Shown in pieces: positions 32,995 through 41,237 of a DNA stretch of 64,000 nt (the stretch's first letter is position 1; each line of letters starts with the position of its first letter). The stretch comes from Sanguibacter antarcticus (GTDB taxonomy: Bacteria; Actinomycetota; Actinomycetes; Actinomycetales; Cellulomonadaceae), in contig NZ_PDJG01000001.1 in assembly GCF_002564005.1 (NCBI RefSeq), forward strand, positions 2,108,001 to 2,172,000, given 5' to 3'. The notes under the pieces are model-generated. The model was not told where the DNA came from. It did no database searches and worked only from the letters and a program-made list of their open reading frames with translations. Made by a program: the position numbers and the translations under genes.

Positions 32995-34176
32995 TCAGAG
33001 CATGCCGCCGACGAGGACCGGCTCCGGAACGAGCTCGATGCCGAACGTGTGCACCACGCCGTCTCGGATCTCTCGGGCAAGACGCACGATGTCCATCGCC
33101 GTCGCGGAGCCCCGGTTCGTCAGCGCGAGCGTGTGACGTGTCGAGACGGTGGCCGGGCTCCCCGGGCCGTCGATGCCGTACCCCTTCGAGAATCCCGCCC
33201 GCTCGATGAGCCATGCCGCCGACGTCTTGACGAGAGACTCGTCGACTGCCCCGAGGCTCGGCCCGGTCGTGCTCTCCGGCAGCGCAGAGCGCACGGGATA
33301 GCGCGGGGCGCCGGCAGGCAGCTCACCGGCGAGCTCCGCGGGGATGACGGGGTTCGTGAAGAACGACCCGGCGCTCCACCGGTCGTGGTCGGGAGCCGCG
33401 GGGTCGTCGAGCAGCATCCCCTTGGCTCCGCGGAGCTCGAGGACCGCTTCACGCACGGCTGCCGACTCGACGCGCGCACCCACCTCGACACCCAGGCGTC
33501 GGGCGAGCTCCGGGTACCCGATCGGTGCGGAGAGCGTCCCGAGACGGAACTGAAAAGTGACCTCGAGGACCACGTAGCGCGGCGTCGGGTACCAGGGAGC
33601 ACGCGGGTCCCGCGTCTCGCCCGGACCGACCTCGTGGACCTGCGTGGACTGCTTGAGCATGGAGGTGCGATACCCGAACCCGAGCTCGACGAGGGAGAGC
33701 GTCCGGGTCCTCGACTCACCGCGGTCCCAGACGCGCACGCTCGCGACGACGCCGGAGACCTCTTGGCCGTAGGCGCCGATGTTCTGGACAGGCGCAGCCC
33801 CGACCGTCCCAGGGATGCCGGAGAGCGCCTCGACGCCGACCCAGCCGTGGGCGATCGCAGCGACCACGACGTCGTCCATCGTGTGCCCGGCAGGAACCAC
33901 GATGTTTGCGCCGCCGCACGCGTCAGCGCTGTCGAGGTGGATGCCCGTCCGTACGTCCCGGACGACCACTCCTCCGAAGCCTTCGTCCGCGACCAGCATG
34001 TTCGATCCGCTGCCCATCACGAGCAGCGGTCGGTCGGCGTCGTCCGCCGCACGGACGGCCTCGACGAGCTCGTCCTCGCTGGTCGCCTCGATGTATGTGT
34101 CGATCGACCCACCGACGCGCAGCGTCGTGAGGTCGGCGAAGGTCGGCTCTGTCAGGGCGCGCGTCTCGTCGGTCAC
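32995..34176 (-). CDS. murB: UDP-N-acetylmuramate dehydrogenase MurB
   Basis: 393 residues. FAD-binding part with TTLRVGGSIDTYIEA and VMGSGSNMLVADEGF, then the IPGTVGAAPVQNIGAYGQEVS block and the active-site GSFFTNP serine; the terminal PEPVLVG supplies the catalytic Glu. It contains the Tyr loop insertion region (ELGFGYRTSMLK) of type I MurB. The enzyme reduces UDP-GlcNAc-enolpyruvate to UDP-MurNAc with NADPH in the cytosol, the second committed step of peptidoglycan synthesis. The start is the GTG at 34176; the longer frame has a non-homologous Arg/Ser-rich N terminus. It lies 10 nt behind the MFS gene. Confidence 0.94.
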   Translation of the reverse strand: MTDETRALTEPTFADLTTLRVGGSIDTYIEATSEDELVEAVRAADDADRPLLVMGSGSNMLVADEGFGGVVVRDVRTGIHLDSADACGGANIVVPAGHTMDDVVVAAIAHGWVGVEALSGIPGTVGAAPVQNIGAYGQEVSGVVASVRVWDRGESRTRTLSLVELGFGYRTSMLKQSTQVHEVGPGETRDPRAPWYPTPRYVVLEVTFQFRLGTLSAPIGYPELARRLGVEVGARVESAAVREAVLELRGAKGMLLDDPAAPDHDRWSAGSFFTNPVIPAELAGELPAGAPRYPVRSALPESTTGPSLGAVDESLVKTSAAWLIERAGFSKGYGIDGPGSPATVSTRHTLALTNRGSATAMDIVRLAREIRDGVVHTFGIELVPEPVLVGGML

Positions 34177-34186
34177 GTCGCCCAGC

Positions 34187-35461
34187 CTAGTTCGCCGCGC
34201 GCGCCTCGCGCTCGGGACCTGTCGTGCGCTCGGGTGGTGGCGCCGCGACCTGCGCCACGAGGAGCCCCAGGACCACGGGGAGCGCGATCGCGAGGAGCGC
34301 ATGACGGTATCCGATGTGCTGGGCGAGCTCGCCCAGCACAGGAGGACCAGCGAAGAACGCGGTGTACCCGATGGTCGCGACGACGCTCAGCCGCCCCGCT
34401 GCACGGACCGGGTCGTCGCTCGCCGCGCTCATCCCGACGGGGAACCCGAGCGCGGCGCCCATCCCCCAGAGCACCACCCCGACCAGCGCCAGAGGAAGCC
34501 AGGGCACGAGCCCGAACACGAGGATGCCGACGAAGGCAAGACCGGCAGAGAGCCGCAGGACCACGACCCGTCCGTGGGTGTCGAGCAGGGCCGTTCCGAG
34601 CAGACGCATCCCGGTCATCGCGGTGAGGAACACGAACAGCGCCATGGCACCGACCTCGTGGCTGACCTCGAATCCGTCGACAGCGGCGATCGAGAGCCAG
34701 TCGTTCGCTGCTCCCTCGGTGAGGGCAGCAGCGAGGACCACGAGCCCGAGGAGGAGCGTGCGGGGCTCGCGCCATGCGCCGAACGGGTTGTGCTTCGCCG
34801 GGGCGAGGCTCGCCCCGCCGGCGGTGCCGTCCACGGAGAGCGCCCCTCCCGCCGTTGCGCCCGTCGCGGCCTCGTCACGGTCGGGGAGGAGGAAGCGCAC
34901 GGCGACGAGGACGAGCACGAGCGAGATGCCTGCGGCGCTCGCCATGTGCACGAGGAGCGAGAGGTCGACGCGCGAGGCGAGGGCGCCGACGGCCGCACCG
35001 GCCATCGTCCCGAAGGAGAAGCTCGCGTGGAACCGCGGCATGATCGATCTCCCGAGCCGTTGCTCGACCAGGGCCCCCTCGAGGTTCATCGCGGCGTCCC
35101 ACACGCCCATACCGACCCCGGCGAGGAAGAGCCCGGCAGCCGCGGGTACCAGCGAGCCGTCGACCACTCCCCACGCAGCGAGCACGAAGCCCACGACGTT
35201 GACGACGGCGAAGGCAGCGATGGCCCGGCGGGCACCGACCCGCTCGACGATCCACCCGGCCAGCGGCAGAGAGATGATCGACCCGACCGCAGCGACGAGC
35301 ACGAGCCGCCCCATCTGCGCGGGGTCGAACCCGAGGAGGTCACGGACGAGCGGGATCCGCGACGCCCAGCTGGCGAAGTTGAACCCGCTGAGGAAGAAGA
35401 CGGCGTAGACCGCGTTCGCTGCGTGCCGCACGCTCCGCGCAGCGCGCACCTCGGCACTCAT
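34187..35461 (-). CDS. MFS transporter, YbjJ-like (copy 2 of a tandem pair)
   Basis: 424 residues, twelve predicted membrane segments. The family landmarks FLSGFNFASWASRIPLVRDLLG, GMGVWDAAMNLEGALVEQRLGRSIMPRFHASFSFGTM and AAALTEGAANDWLSIAAVDGFE place it in the YbjJ-like MFS group, which lacks a characterised substrate. It is clearly paralogous to the gene upstream: both share the FHA(S/A)FS, AWREPRTL and EGxANxWLxIAxVDGF blocks. The start ATG at 35461 overlaps the upstream stop by ATGA. It is expected to be controlled by the divergent LacI protein. Confidence 0.88.
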   Translation of the reverse strand: MSAEVRAARSVRHAANAVYAVFFLSGFNFASWASRIPLVRDLLGFDPAQMGRLVLVAAVGSIISLPLAGWIVERVGARRAIAAFAVVNVVGFVLAAWGVVDGSLVPAAAGLFLAGVGMGVWDAAMNLEGALVEQRLGRSIMPRFHASFSFGTMAGAAVGALASRVDLSLLVHMASAAGISLVLVLVAVRFLLPDRDEAATGATAGGALSVDGTAGGASLAPAKHNPFGAWREPRTLLLGLVVLAAALTEGAANDWLSIAAVDGFEVSHEVGAMALFVFLTAMTGMRLLGTALLDTHGRVVVLRLSAGLAFVGILVFGLVPWLPLALVGVVLWGMGAALGFPVGMSAASDDPVRAAGRLSVVATIGYTAFFAGPPVLGELAQHIGYRHALLAIALPVVLGLLVAQVAAPPPERTTGPEREARAAN

Positions 35462-36933
35462 ACGCAGGCTCGTTCCTTCTCGTGGGGGACGACGGTGGCG
35501 AGATCGATCACGGGCGCGGGCACGAGCACAGGTACTGGCACCGGCACTGGCGCGGGCGCGACGTCGGGCACAAGGGTCGGCTCGGGGCGGTCGAGAAGAA
35601 CGCCGTCGGAGTCTGGCTCGTCCGCCGCGTCGGGGGCGTCGGGGGCGTCTGTGCGGACCGCCTCGGGCTCGGCGATCTTGGCGACGTGCTTGGAGAACAC
35701 GAGACCGGCGATCATGGCCACGACGATGAAGGTCAGGGCGTGGCGCGCTCCGACGTTCTCTGCGGCGAGCCCGAGCAGCGGGGGTGCGGCGAGGGACGCC
35801 ATCGACGCGAACGCCGACACGACGGAGACCCGTGCGGCGGCGCGGAGGGGATCGTCCGACGCTGCCGCGATGCCGAGCGGGACCGCGAGCGCCGCGCCCA
35901 TGCCCCAGAGGACGACACCGGCACCGGCGAGCCAGAGCGTGGGCGCGAACCCGAAGAGCACGAGACCGACGATCGAGACGACTCCCGACGCGCGGAGCAC
36001 CGCCACCCGGCCGTACCGGTCGATGAGCCTCGTGCCGAAGAGGCGGACCAGCGTCATCGCGGTCACGAAGATGCCGAAGACGAAGGCGCCGACGGCCTCG
36101 GTCTGGGCGAACCCGTCGACGACGGCGATGGGGAGCCAGTTGTTCGCGGACCCCTCGGAGAGCGCGGCGGACATGACGACGATCCCGATGAAGAGGGTTC
36201 GTGGTTCGCGCCAGGCGCCGAGGGCGGACCCGAGCCGGGAGCGGCGGGCTCCGAGCGCGGCGCGTGCGCCGGTGGTGCCGGGGGCCGGTTGGAGGATGCC
36301 GGCGCGGATCTCGGCCTTGCGGACGCGGACCGCCCGCGTCGTGGTGGCGCGGTCCCAGCGGACGTGGTCGGTGAGGTGGGTGTCGAGGACGACGCGGGGG
36401 ATCGCCACGAGGCGCCACGCGGTCACGACGACGGCGGTCACGCTGAACTGCACGAGCAGGGGCACGTCGAGCCACGCGCAGGCCGCCCCGACGAGCGAGC
36501 CGAGGACGGCACCGATGGAGAAGGCTGCGTGGAACTGCGGGAGCACTGCGCGGCCCATGCGTCGTTCGACCGCTGCAGTCTCGACGTTCTGGGGGACGTT
36601 CGTCAGGGCGACCGCGGCGCCGTTGAGGAAGATGCCGACGGCCAGCACAGGGACGGACCCGATGGTGGGCCCGACTCCTTCGAGGAGGAAGGCGACGAAG
36701 ATGCCGAAGGCTCCGACGGTGAGGATCGTCCGTCCACCGAAGCGCTGGACGAGGCTGCCGGCCATCGTCACGGCGATGAGGGAGCCGATGGCGCCGGCGA
36801 GGAGCACGATGCCGAGCTGGGAGGTGGTGAGGCCGAGCGCGTCGCGCACGGAGGGGAGCCGGGCGAGCCAGCTGGAGATGCTCATGCCGAGCACGAGGAA
36901 GAGTCCGAGGAGAGCTACCCGGGCGCGGTGCAC
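35458..36933 (-). CDS. MFS transporter, YbjJ-like (copy 1), with Pro-Val-rich tail
   Basis: 491 residues: twelve membrane segments as in its paralogue, plus a C-terminal cytoplasmic extension of about 75 residues that is first acidic (DAPDAPDAADEPD) and then a Pro-Val/Pro-Ala alternation. The start GTG at 36933 is the first usable codon after an in-frame TAG. It lies about 50 nt from the nearer LacI operator, and no strong Shine-Dalgarno is seen. Substrate unknown; a LacI partner makes a sugar or sugar derivative plausible. Confidence 0.85.
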   Translation of the reverse strand: MHRARVALLGLFLVLGMSISSWLARLPSVRDALGLTTSQLGIVLLAGAIGSLIAVTMAGSLVQRFGGRTILTVGAFGIFVAFLLEGVGPTIGSVPVLAVGIFLNGAAVALTNVPQNVETAAVERRMGRAVLPQFHAAFSIGAVLGSLVGAACAWLDVPLLVQFSVTAVVVTAWRLVAIPRVVLDTHLTDHVRWDRATTTRAVRVRKAEIRAGILQPAPGTTGARAALGARRSRLGSALGAWREPRTLFIGIVVMSAALSEGSANNWLPIAVVDGFAQTEAVGAFVFGIFVTAMTLVRLFGTRLIDRYGRVAVLRASGVVSIVGLVLFGFAPTLWLAGAGVVLWGMGAALAVPLGIAAASDDPLRAAARVSVVSAFASMASLAAPPLLGLAAENVGARHALTFIVVAMIAGLVFSKHVAKIAEPEAVRTDAPDAPDAADEPDSDGVLLDRPEPTLVPDVAPAPVPVPVPVLVPAPVIDLATVVPHEKERACV

Positions 36934-36981
36934 CTGGGGGTCGGGGGCGAGCGAGGCCTTGATGGCAGTGTCCTATCGTGT

Positions 36982-36995
36982 TCGAATCGATTCGA
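36982..36995. promoter_or_regulatory. LacI-type operator 1 (perfect palindrome)
   Basis: TCGAATCGATTCGA, a 14-bp perfect palindrome with the central CG step typical of LacI-family operators. It lies between the divergent MFS and lacI genes and overlaps the likely promoter of the MFS operon. Confidence 0.75.
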
Positions 36996-37013
36996 TGACA
37001 GACCTCCGCGATA

Positions 37014-37027
37014 TCGAATCGTTTCGA
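37014..37027. promoter_or_regulatory. LacI-type operator 2 (one mismatch)
   Basis: TCGAATCGTTTCGA, the same palindrome with one mismatch, 32 bp centre to centre from operator 1, about three helical turns. The two sites can therefore be bound on one DNA face. Confidence 0.7.
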
Positions 37028-37053
37028 GGGCTGACCTCAATTCTCAGGTACGC

Positions 37054-37068
37054 TGACGGCTTCCGTCA
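37054..37068. promoter_or_regulatory. Dyad TGACGG-CTT-CCGTCA in the lacI leader
   Basis: Perfect 6-bp arms with a 3-nt spacer between the operators and the lacI start. It could be a second operator type or a short hairpin in the lacI message. It does not match the other two operators. Confidence 0.35.
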
Positions 37069-37101
37069 ATCAGATATCGGATGAAGAGCGAGGAATACCC
37101 A

Positions 37102-38181
37102 GTGTCCACACACAAGCCGACCCTCGCGAGCGTCGCCGGGGCCGCAGGTGTGTCACTCTCCACGGCGTCCCTCGCCTTTTCCAGCTCGGGCCCCATCTCT
37201 GACAAGACCCGCTCGAAGGTCCTCGCCGCTGCCGAGGAGCTCGGCTACCGAGGGCCCAACCCGCTGGGCCGACAGCTTCGGTCAGGGCGCTCCGGCGTCG
37301 TCGGGGTCGTCATCGGCGACCGGCTCCGGCGCAGCTTTCGCGACCCCGTCTCCGTCCAGGTGCTCGACGGGCTCGCAAGCACGCTCGGCTCCCTGGGCCT
37401 GGGCGTGCTGCTCATCCCTGGCGGGCTCACCGACGACGGGCGCCGCGTCGTCGACCCGCTCGTCGAGACCGCCGGCATGGACGTCGCCATCCTCATCTGG
37501 GGAGTCCATCGCGACGACCCGACGCTCGACGCCCTCGTCCGTCGTGGGGTCCCCGTCGTCATCGGTGAGGGGCGCCCTGTCGACGGCGCGCCGCTCGTCG
37601 GCATCGACGACCGTGGGGGCACAGCAGCGCTCGCACGTCACCTCACCACCGTGGGGCACGAGCGCATCGCGGTGGTGAGCCTCCCGTTCGGTGCGACCCG
37701 GCGGTCTGGGGTCGTCACCGACCTGCGGCTCGAGGACATCGACTGGACCCCGACGCTGCACCGTTTCCAAGGTCTGCACGACGCTGGGGTCGCCCCCGTC
37801 CTGTGCTGGGAGGCCGAGGCGTCGCTCGTCGAGCACGGCAGGACGGCCGCTCTCGAGATCCTCTCCCCGGCCCGCTACCCCGACCCCGCCGAACGGCCCA
37901 CCGCGATCGTCGCGCAGTCAGACCTGCTCGCAGCCGGAGTCATGCTCGGTGCGCGCGAGCTGGGTCTGCGCGTCCCCGAGGACGTGTCCGTCGCCGGGTT
38001 CGACGGCATCGATCTCCCCTGGCTCGGCTCCGACGTCCTCACCACGGTCAAGCAGCCTCTCGCGGAGAAGGGCGCCGCGCTCGGCCGCGCCGTCGCGAGC
38101 ATCCTCGCGGGAGAAGAGGCAGGCACGACGATGCTCGACGTCGAGCTCGTCCTCGGGACGACGACCGGCCCACCCGCCTGA
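37102..38181 (+). CDS. LacI-family transcriptional regulator
   Basis: 359 residues. The N-terminal helix-turn-helix and hinge read TLASVAGAAGVSLSTASLAFSS … LGYRGPNPLGRQLRSGRS, followed by a periplasmic-binding-like effector domain (VVGVVIGDR, VGIDDRGGTAALARHL, DVSVAGFDGIDLP). I start at the GTG at 37102, which has GAGGA 7 nt upstream and leaves a standard short lead into the HTH; the ATG at 37081 has no ribosome-binding site. Two palindromic operators in the intergenic region predict that it represses the divergent MFS pair and itself until a ligand, probably sugar-like, is bound. Confidence 0.92.
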   Translation: MSTHKPTLASVAGAAGVSLSTASLAFSSSGPISDKTRSKVLAAAEELGYRGPNPLGRQLRSGRSGVVGVVIGDRLRRSFRDPVSVQVLDGLASTLGSLGLGVLLIPGGLTDDGRRVVDPLVETAGMDVAILIWGVHRDDPTLDALVRRGVPVVIGEGRPVDGAPLVGIDDRGGTAALARHLTTVGHERIAVVSLPFGATRRSGVVTDLRLEDIDWTPTLHRFQGLHDAGVAPVLCWEAEASLVEHGRTAALEILSPARYPDPAERPTAIVAQSDLLAAGVMLGARELGLRVPEDVSVAGFDGIDLPWLGSDVLTTVKQPLAEKGAALGRAVASILAGEEAGTTMLDVELVLGTTTGPPA

Positions 38182-38193
38182 CCTGAGGGTCAG
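38178..38193. terminator. Small hairpin overlapping two convergent stop codons
   Basis: CTGACC-TGAG-GGTCAG contains the TGA of lacI and the TGA of the convergent 38190 gene. A second short hairpin (AGCCC/GGGCT) follows at 38194-38206. The two genes end 8 nt apart, so these are the only candidates for bidirectional termination. Confidence 0.35.
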
Positions 38194-39716
38194 AGCCCTC
38201 CGGGCTGGAACGGGTTGGCGTGCTGCTCGGCCATCGCGTACCAGCTCGTGGCACCGACGTGCTGCACCTGGAAGTACCCGAAGCCGAAGCCCGAGTCGAG
38301 AAGACTCGAGGCCGCGACGATCCCGCTGCGCTCTGGCAACGCCACCCCGCCCATGACCTGACCCGCGCCGAGCGCACCCTGCGCACGCTTGATCTCTCCC
38401 AGGAGCGCGCGCACCTCGACGCTCCCGCCGGGACGCGGTGTTCTCGCAGCCCAGGGGCGGTCCCCCGTCCCGCCACCCTCGTGGTCACGGTCCGCGAGGG
38501 CCGCCGCCAGCTGGGCCGTGCCTTCGAGCCAGACACCCTGCTGGTCGACGGGCAGCCCGTTGTAGCTCGCGAGAGACGTGAGGCTCTCAGAGCTGAACGT
38601 CACCCCGGACAGACGGAGGCCCGACGGCAGCTGTGAGTTCTCGACCGCTGCAGAGTCGGTGACCGCGAGCTCCTCGACCGCCCAGTCCAGAGCCTCCGCG
38701 TGGTCGGTCGACCGCAGAGCCAACCAGCTCCACGTCTGAGGGTCGAGCGGGATCGGCGACGGGTTCACGGCCGCGCCGTCGTTCGTCCCCGTGTAGAAGT
38801 ACCCTTCGACGTCGTTCCACATCCCGAGGACGAACGCACGAGCGTGGCCCGCGGCGAGGTCCCACCGGTCGTCACGGGTCCAGCGACGCAGCAGCGTGAA
38901 GAGGCTCACGCAGTCGATATTGTGCTCGGTCGAGGCGTTGGGGAGCGAGACGTCTGCCCCGTCGACCCCCAGGGAGAAGCCGCCGAGCGGGCTCGTCGAC
39001 CATGTGTTCGTCGTGATCCACTCACCGATCCGCACAGCAGCAGAGCGATAGCGGGAGTCGCGGGTCGTCTCGTACAGCTGCAAGAGCGCGATCCCGGACC
39101 AGGCCATGTCGCCCACCGCTGTCCCGAGGAACCCGAACTGGGAACCGACGTTCGCGGCGCCGTCGGGCAGGACGAAACCGTACGGCTGCGGCGTCCCGTC
39201 GTAGAACACGTAAGGGCCGACGTTGTACGCCTGCCGGAGACGGCCGTCCGAGTAGACCGGGTCGTGCTCGAGCGCATAGACGAGGCCGTCACCGAGCGCT
39301 CGGGCCGACGCGCGGTGCTCGCTCCCGCCCGCCAGGTAGGCGCAGATCGCGAGCGCGGTGTCGTAGACGAACGCAGTAGAGAAGAGGCCGAGCTCATCGG
39401 CATAGCTCTGAGCGAGCCGTGGACCGGTGTTGATCTCCGGGTAGGCGTCGGACGCGACGTCGAGGAAGGCATAGGCCCCGGGGAGCCCCGTGCCGAAGAG
39501 CGCGGTGTCGCTCGGAGGCGGCAGGTGTGCTGCGCTCGCTCCACCGGCTCCGATCCCCAGCGCGGCGAGACCGAGCGTCCCTGCACCGACGGAGAGGAAG
39601 GTCCTGCGGCTCAGTGTCGAGCGGTCCGGTGCGATCGGGACGTCGCTCTCGGTCGGCGGCACGACGGCGCGCCGCCAGTGCGTGTGCCCGGCAAGGTCGT
39701 CTGCGTCGCGTCCCAT
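38190..39716 (-). CDS. Tat-exported alpha/alpha-barrel-like protein, possible glycan-active enzyme
   Basis: 508 residues. A twin-arginine signal (STLSRRTFLSVGAGTLGLAALG, residues about 33-55, ending ASAA) predicts folded export. The mature part has repeated helix pairs with aromatic and Gly-rich turns (YDTALAICAYLAGG, AWSGIALLQLYETTRDSRY, DCVSLFTLLRRWTRDDRW, YNGLPVDQQGVWLEGTAQLAAALADR) that resemble six-hairpin glycosidases and epimerases. I cannot assign a family or catalytic residues with confidence. The start ATG at 39716 has GAGGGGAA 5 nt upstream. It sits beside a LacI-MFS unit, which fits a carbohydrate role but does not prove it. Confidence 0.7.
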   Translation of the reverse strand: MGRDADDLAGHTHWRRAVVPPTESDVPIAPDRSTLSRRTFLSVGAGTLGLAALGIGAGGASAAHLPPPSDTALFGTGLPGAYAFLDVASDAYPEINTGPRLAQSYADELGLFSTAFVYDTALAICAYLAGGSEHRASARALGDGLVYALEHDPVYSDGRLRQAYNVGPYVFYDGTPQPYGFVLPDGAANVGSQFGFLGTAVGDMAWSGIALLQLYETTRDSRYRSAAVRIGEWITTNTWSTSPLGGFSLGVDGADVSLPNASTEHNIDCVSLFTLLRRWTRDDRWDLAAGHARAFVLGMWNDVEGYFYTGTNDGAAVNPSPIPLDPQTWSWLALRSTDHAEALDWAVEELAVTDSAAVENSQLPSGLRLSGVTFSSESLTSLASYNGLPVDQQGVWLEGTAQLAAALADRDHEGGGTGDRPWAARTPRPGGSVEVRALLGEIKRAQGALGAGQVMGGVALPERSGIVAASSLLDSGFGFGYFQVQHVGATSWYAMAEQHANPFQPGGL

Positions 39717-39866
39717 GGAGGTTCCCCTCGTGTCGCACTGTCCGGACGCCCGTGTCCGTTGCTGCTCAACGGTACGTCGTGTCCGGCGCTGGCGAAAGGG
39801 AAGGCGCGCCGGGAACGGTCGCACCAGTGTGGGGCGGAGGTCTCGACGACCGTCACGCGGTGAGGC

Positions 39867-40301
39867 TCAGAGCGCGACGCGCACCTGTGACTTGCCGAGG
39901 ACCCGTGCGCCGTCGTGGGTGACCGTGAGGTCGATCCGGACGGTCTGGGTGTCGAGGTCGATCGATCCGACCGTCCCGACGACCTCGATCTGCGTCTCGC
40001 CGCGCGCCGGCACGGGGACGGGACGGGAGAAGCGGGTCTGGTAGTCGACGATCGCGCCAGGGTCTGCGGCCCACTCGGCGACGAGCGTGACCGCGGCTCC
40101 CATCGTGAACATGCCGTGCGCGATGACACCGGGGAGCCCGACGTCGCTGGCGACGCCGTCGTTCCAGTGGATGGGATTGAAGTCGCCGCTCGCTCCTGCG
40201 TATCGGACGAGACGCGCCCGGTCGACAGGGATGGTCCGCGTCCCGATGACGTCTCCGACCGCGAGCGAGGTCACGTCGGGCCGACCGACGGGGGCGCTCA
40301 C
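39867..40301 (-). CDS. MaoC-family dehydratase, HadB-like
   Basis: 144 residues, a single hot-dog domain with the hydratase 2 motif YAGASGDFNPIHWNDGVASDVGLPGVIAHGMFTMG, in which the catalytic Asp and His (DFNPIH) are present. It pairs with the upstream MaoC protein, with GTGA overlap, to form an (R)-specific enoyl-CoA/ACP hydratase like mycobacterial HadAB. The linkage rpmG-HadA-HadB is conserved in mycobacteria. This organism shows no mycolic-acid genes in the window, so the substrate is more likely an ordinary or branched fatty acyl chain. Confidence 0.87.
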   Translation of the reverse strand: MSAPVGRPDVTSLAVGDVIGTRTIPVDRARLVRYAGASGDFNPIHWNDGVASDVGLPGVIAHGMFTMGAAVTLVAEWAADPGAIVDYQTRFSRPVPVPARGETQIEVVGTVGSIDLDTQTVRIDLTVTHDGARVLGKSQVRVAL

Positions 40302-40816
40302 AGCCGTTCTCCCCGCACGGCGAGGGTGGACACGACGGTCGAGACCAGCTCGAGCCCGGCAGCATCGTCGCTGCTCGTGGGGGCTGCGGTCTCGTCATCG
40401 TCTGGGACGCTGGCTCCGAGAGCATTGATGTCGCACCGCGTGGTGATCATCGAGAGGCCTGAGCGCTGGGTGATGGACACGACGGTGAGCACGGTCACCA
40501 GCTCGTCGCCCGCAGCGATCGGACGCAGGTGCGTGAACCGCTCGTCTGCGTGGACCACGCGGGAGAAGTCGATCCCGGCGCTCGGGTCCTCGATGTACTG
40601 GGCCTCGGCGCGTTGCGCGACGATCACCGCGAACGTCGCCGGGGCGATGACGTCCGGATAGCCCAAACCCCGCGCAGTGACCACATCGTGGTGCGCGGGG
40701 TGGGTTGAACCTGTTGCTGCGGCGAACTCGCGGATCTTCTCGCGCCCAACCGAGTACGGGGCGTTTGCCGGATACTCGCGCCCGACGAAGTCGAGGTTGA
40801 CGGAGACGGAGGTCAT
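40298..40816 (-). CDS. MaoC N-terminal-domain protein, HadA-like
   Basis: 172 residues of the MaoC N-terminal (FAS1-like dehydratase) type: FVGREYPANAPYSVGREKIREFAAATG, YPDVIAPATFAVIVAQRAE, HADERFTHLRPIAAGDELVTVLTV. This half lacks the catalytic Asp/His pair and normally binds the acyl chain for its HadB partner. The C terminus has an acidic Asp/Thr insert (about 140-155). It follows rpmG by 25 nt on the same strand and overlaps the HadB-like gene by GTGA. Confidence 0.87.
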   Translation of the reverse strand: MTSVSVNLDFVGREYPANAPYSVGREKIREFAAATGSTHPAHHDVVTARGLGYPDVIAPATFAVIVAQRAEAQYIEDPSAGIDFSRVVHADERFTHLRPIAAGDELVTVLTVVSITQRSGLSMITTRCDINALGASVPDDDETAAPTSSDDAAGLELVSTVVSTLAVRGERL

Positions 40817-40841
40817 CGCAGTACGTGCTCGACCGGGAAGG

Positions 40842-41012
40842 TCAGCGCGTCTCGCGGTGCGAGGTGTGCTTGCTGCAGCGCGGGCAGAACTTCGCGAGCT
40901 CGAGCCGGTCGGGGGTGTTCCGACGGTTCTTCTTCGTGATGTAGTTGCGCTCCTTGCAGTCAACGCATGCCATCGTGATCTTCGGGCGAACGTCTGAGCT
41001 CTTGCTAGCCAC
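40842..41012 (-). CDS. rpmG: 50S ribosomal protein L33
   Basis: 56 residues: [46 protein letters not shown]. The two CxxC pairs (Cys16/19 and Cys43/46) make this the zinc-binding (C+) form. In many actinobacteria a cysteine-free paralogue replaces it under zinc limitation; none is in the window. The start GTG at 41012 has AGGTGG 7 nt upstream. It is downstream of the tRNA-Thr and tRNA-Met genes and probably shares their transcript. Confidence 0.96.
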   Translation of the reverse strand: MASKSSDVRPKITMACVDCKERNYITKKNRRNTPDRLELAKFCPRCSKHTSHRETR

Positions 41013-41095
41013 GGTCTTGCCACCTCTCGCGCCGCCGGGGGCGCAACGTGCTTCGTTGTCGCGCACCGCCGGCCGGCACGCGTTCTCTTCAGTAC

Positions 41096-41172
41096 TGGTA
41101 GCGGGGGCGGGGCTCGAACCCGCGACCTCACGATTATGAGCCGTGCGCTCTGACCAACTGAGCTACCCCGCC
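41096..41172 (-). tRNA. tRNA-Met(CAT), elongator type
   Basis: 77 nt including an encoded CCA. The acceptor begins GGCGGGG and pairs with CCCCGCT (one G-U at position 1-72). The anticodon loop CTCATAA carries CAT, and the T-arm GCGGGTTCGAGCCCCGC is canonical. Position 1-72 is paired (G-U), so it is not the initiator, which has an unpaired 1-72. Confidence 0.93.
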
Positions 41173-41237
41173 GCATCGATGTCGAAACATCGGGCGCAGG
41201 AACAATATTCCCACGCCCGACAGCACGACACCAACAG

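Noticed and set aside
33779..37084. An 1101-codon plus-strand frame across murB and both MFS genes
   Set aside because: It is antisense to three well-supported genes, with Ser/Thr/Arg-rich low-complexity translation and no family match.
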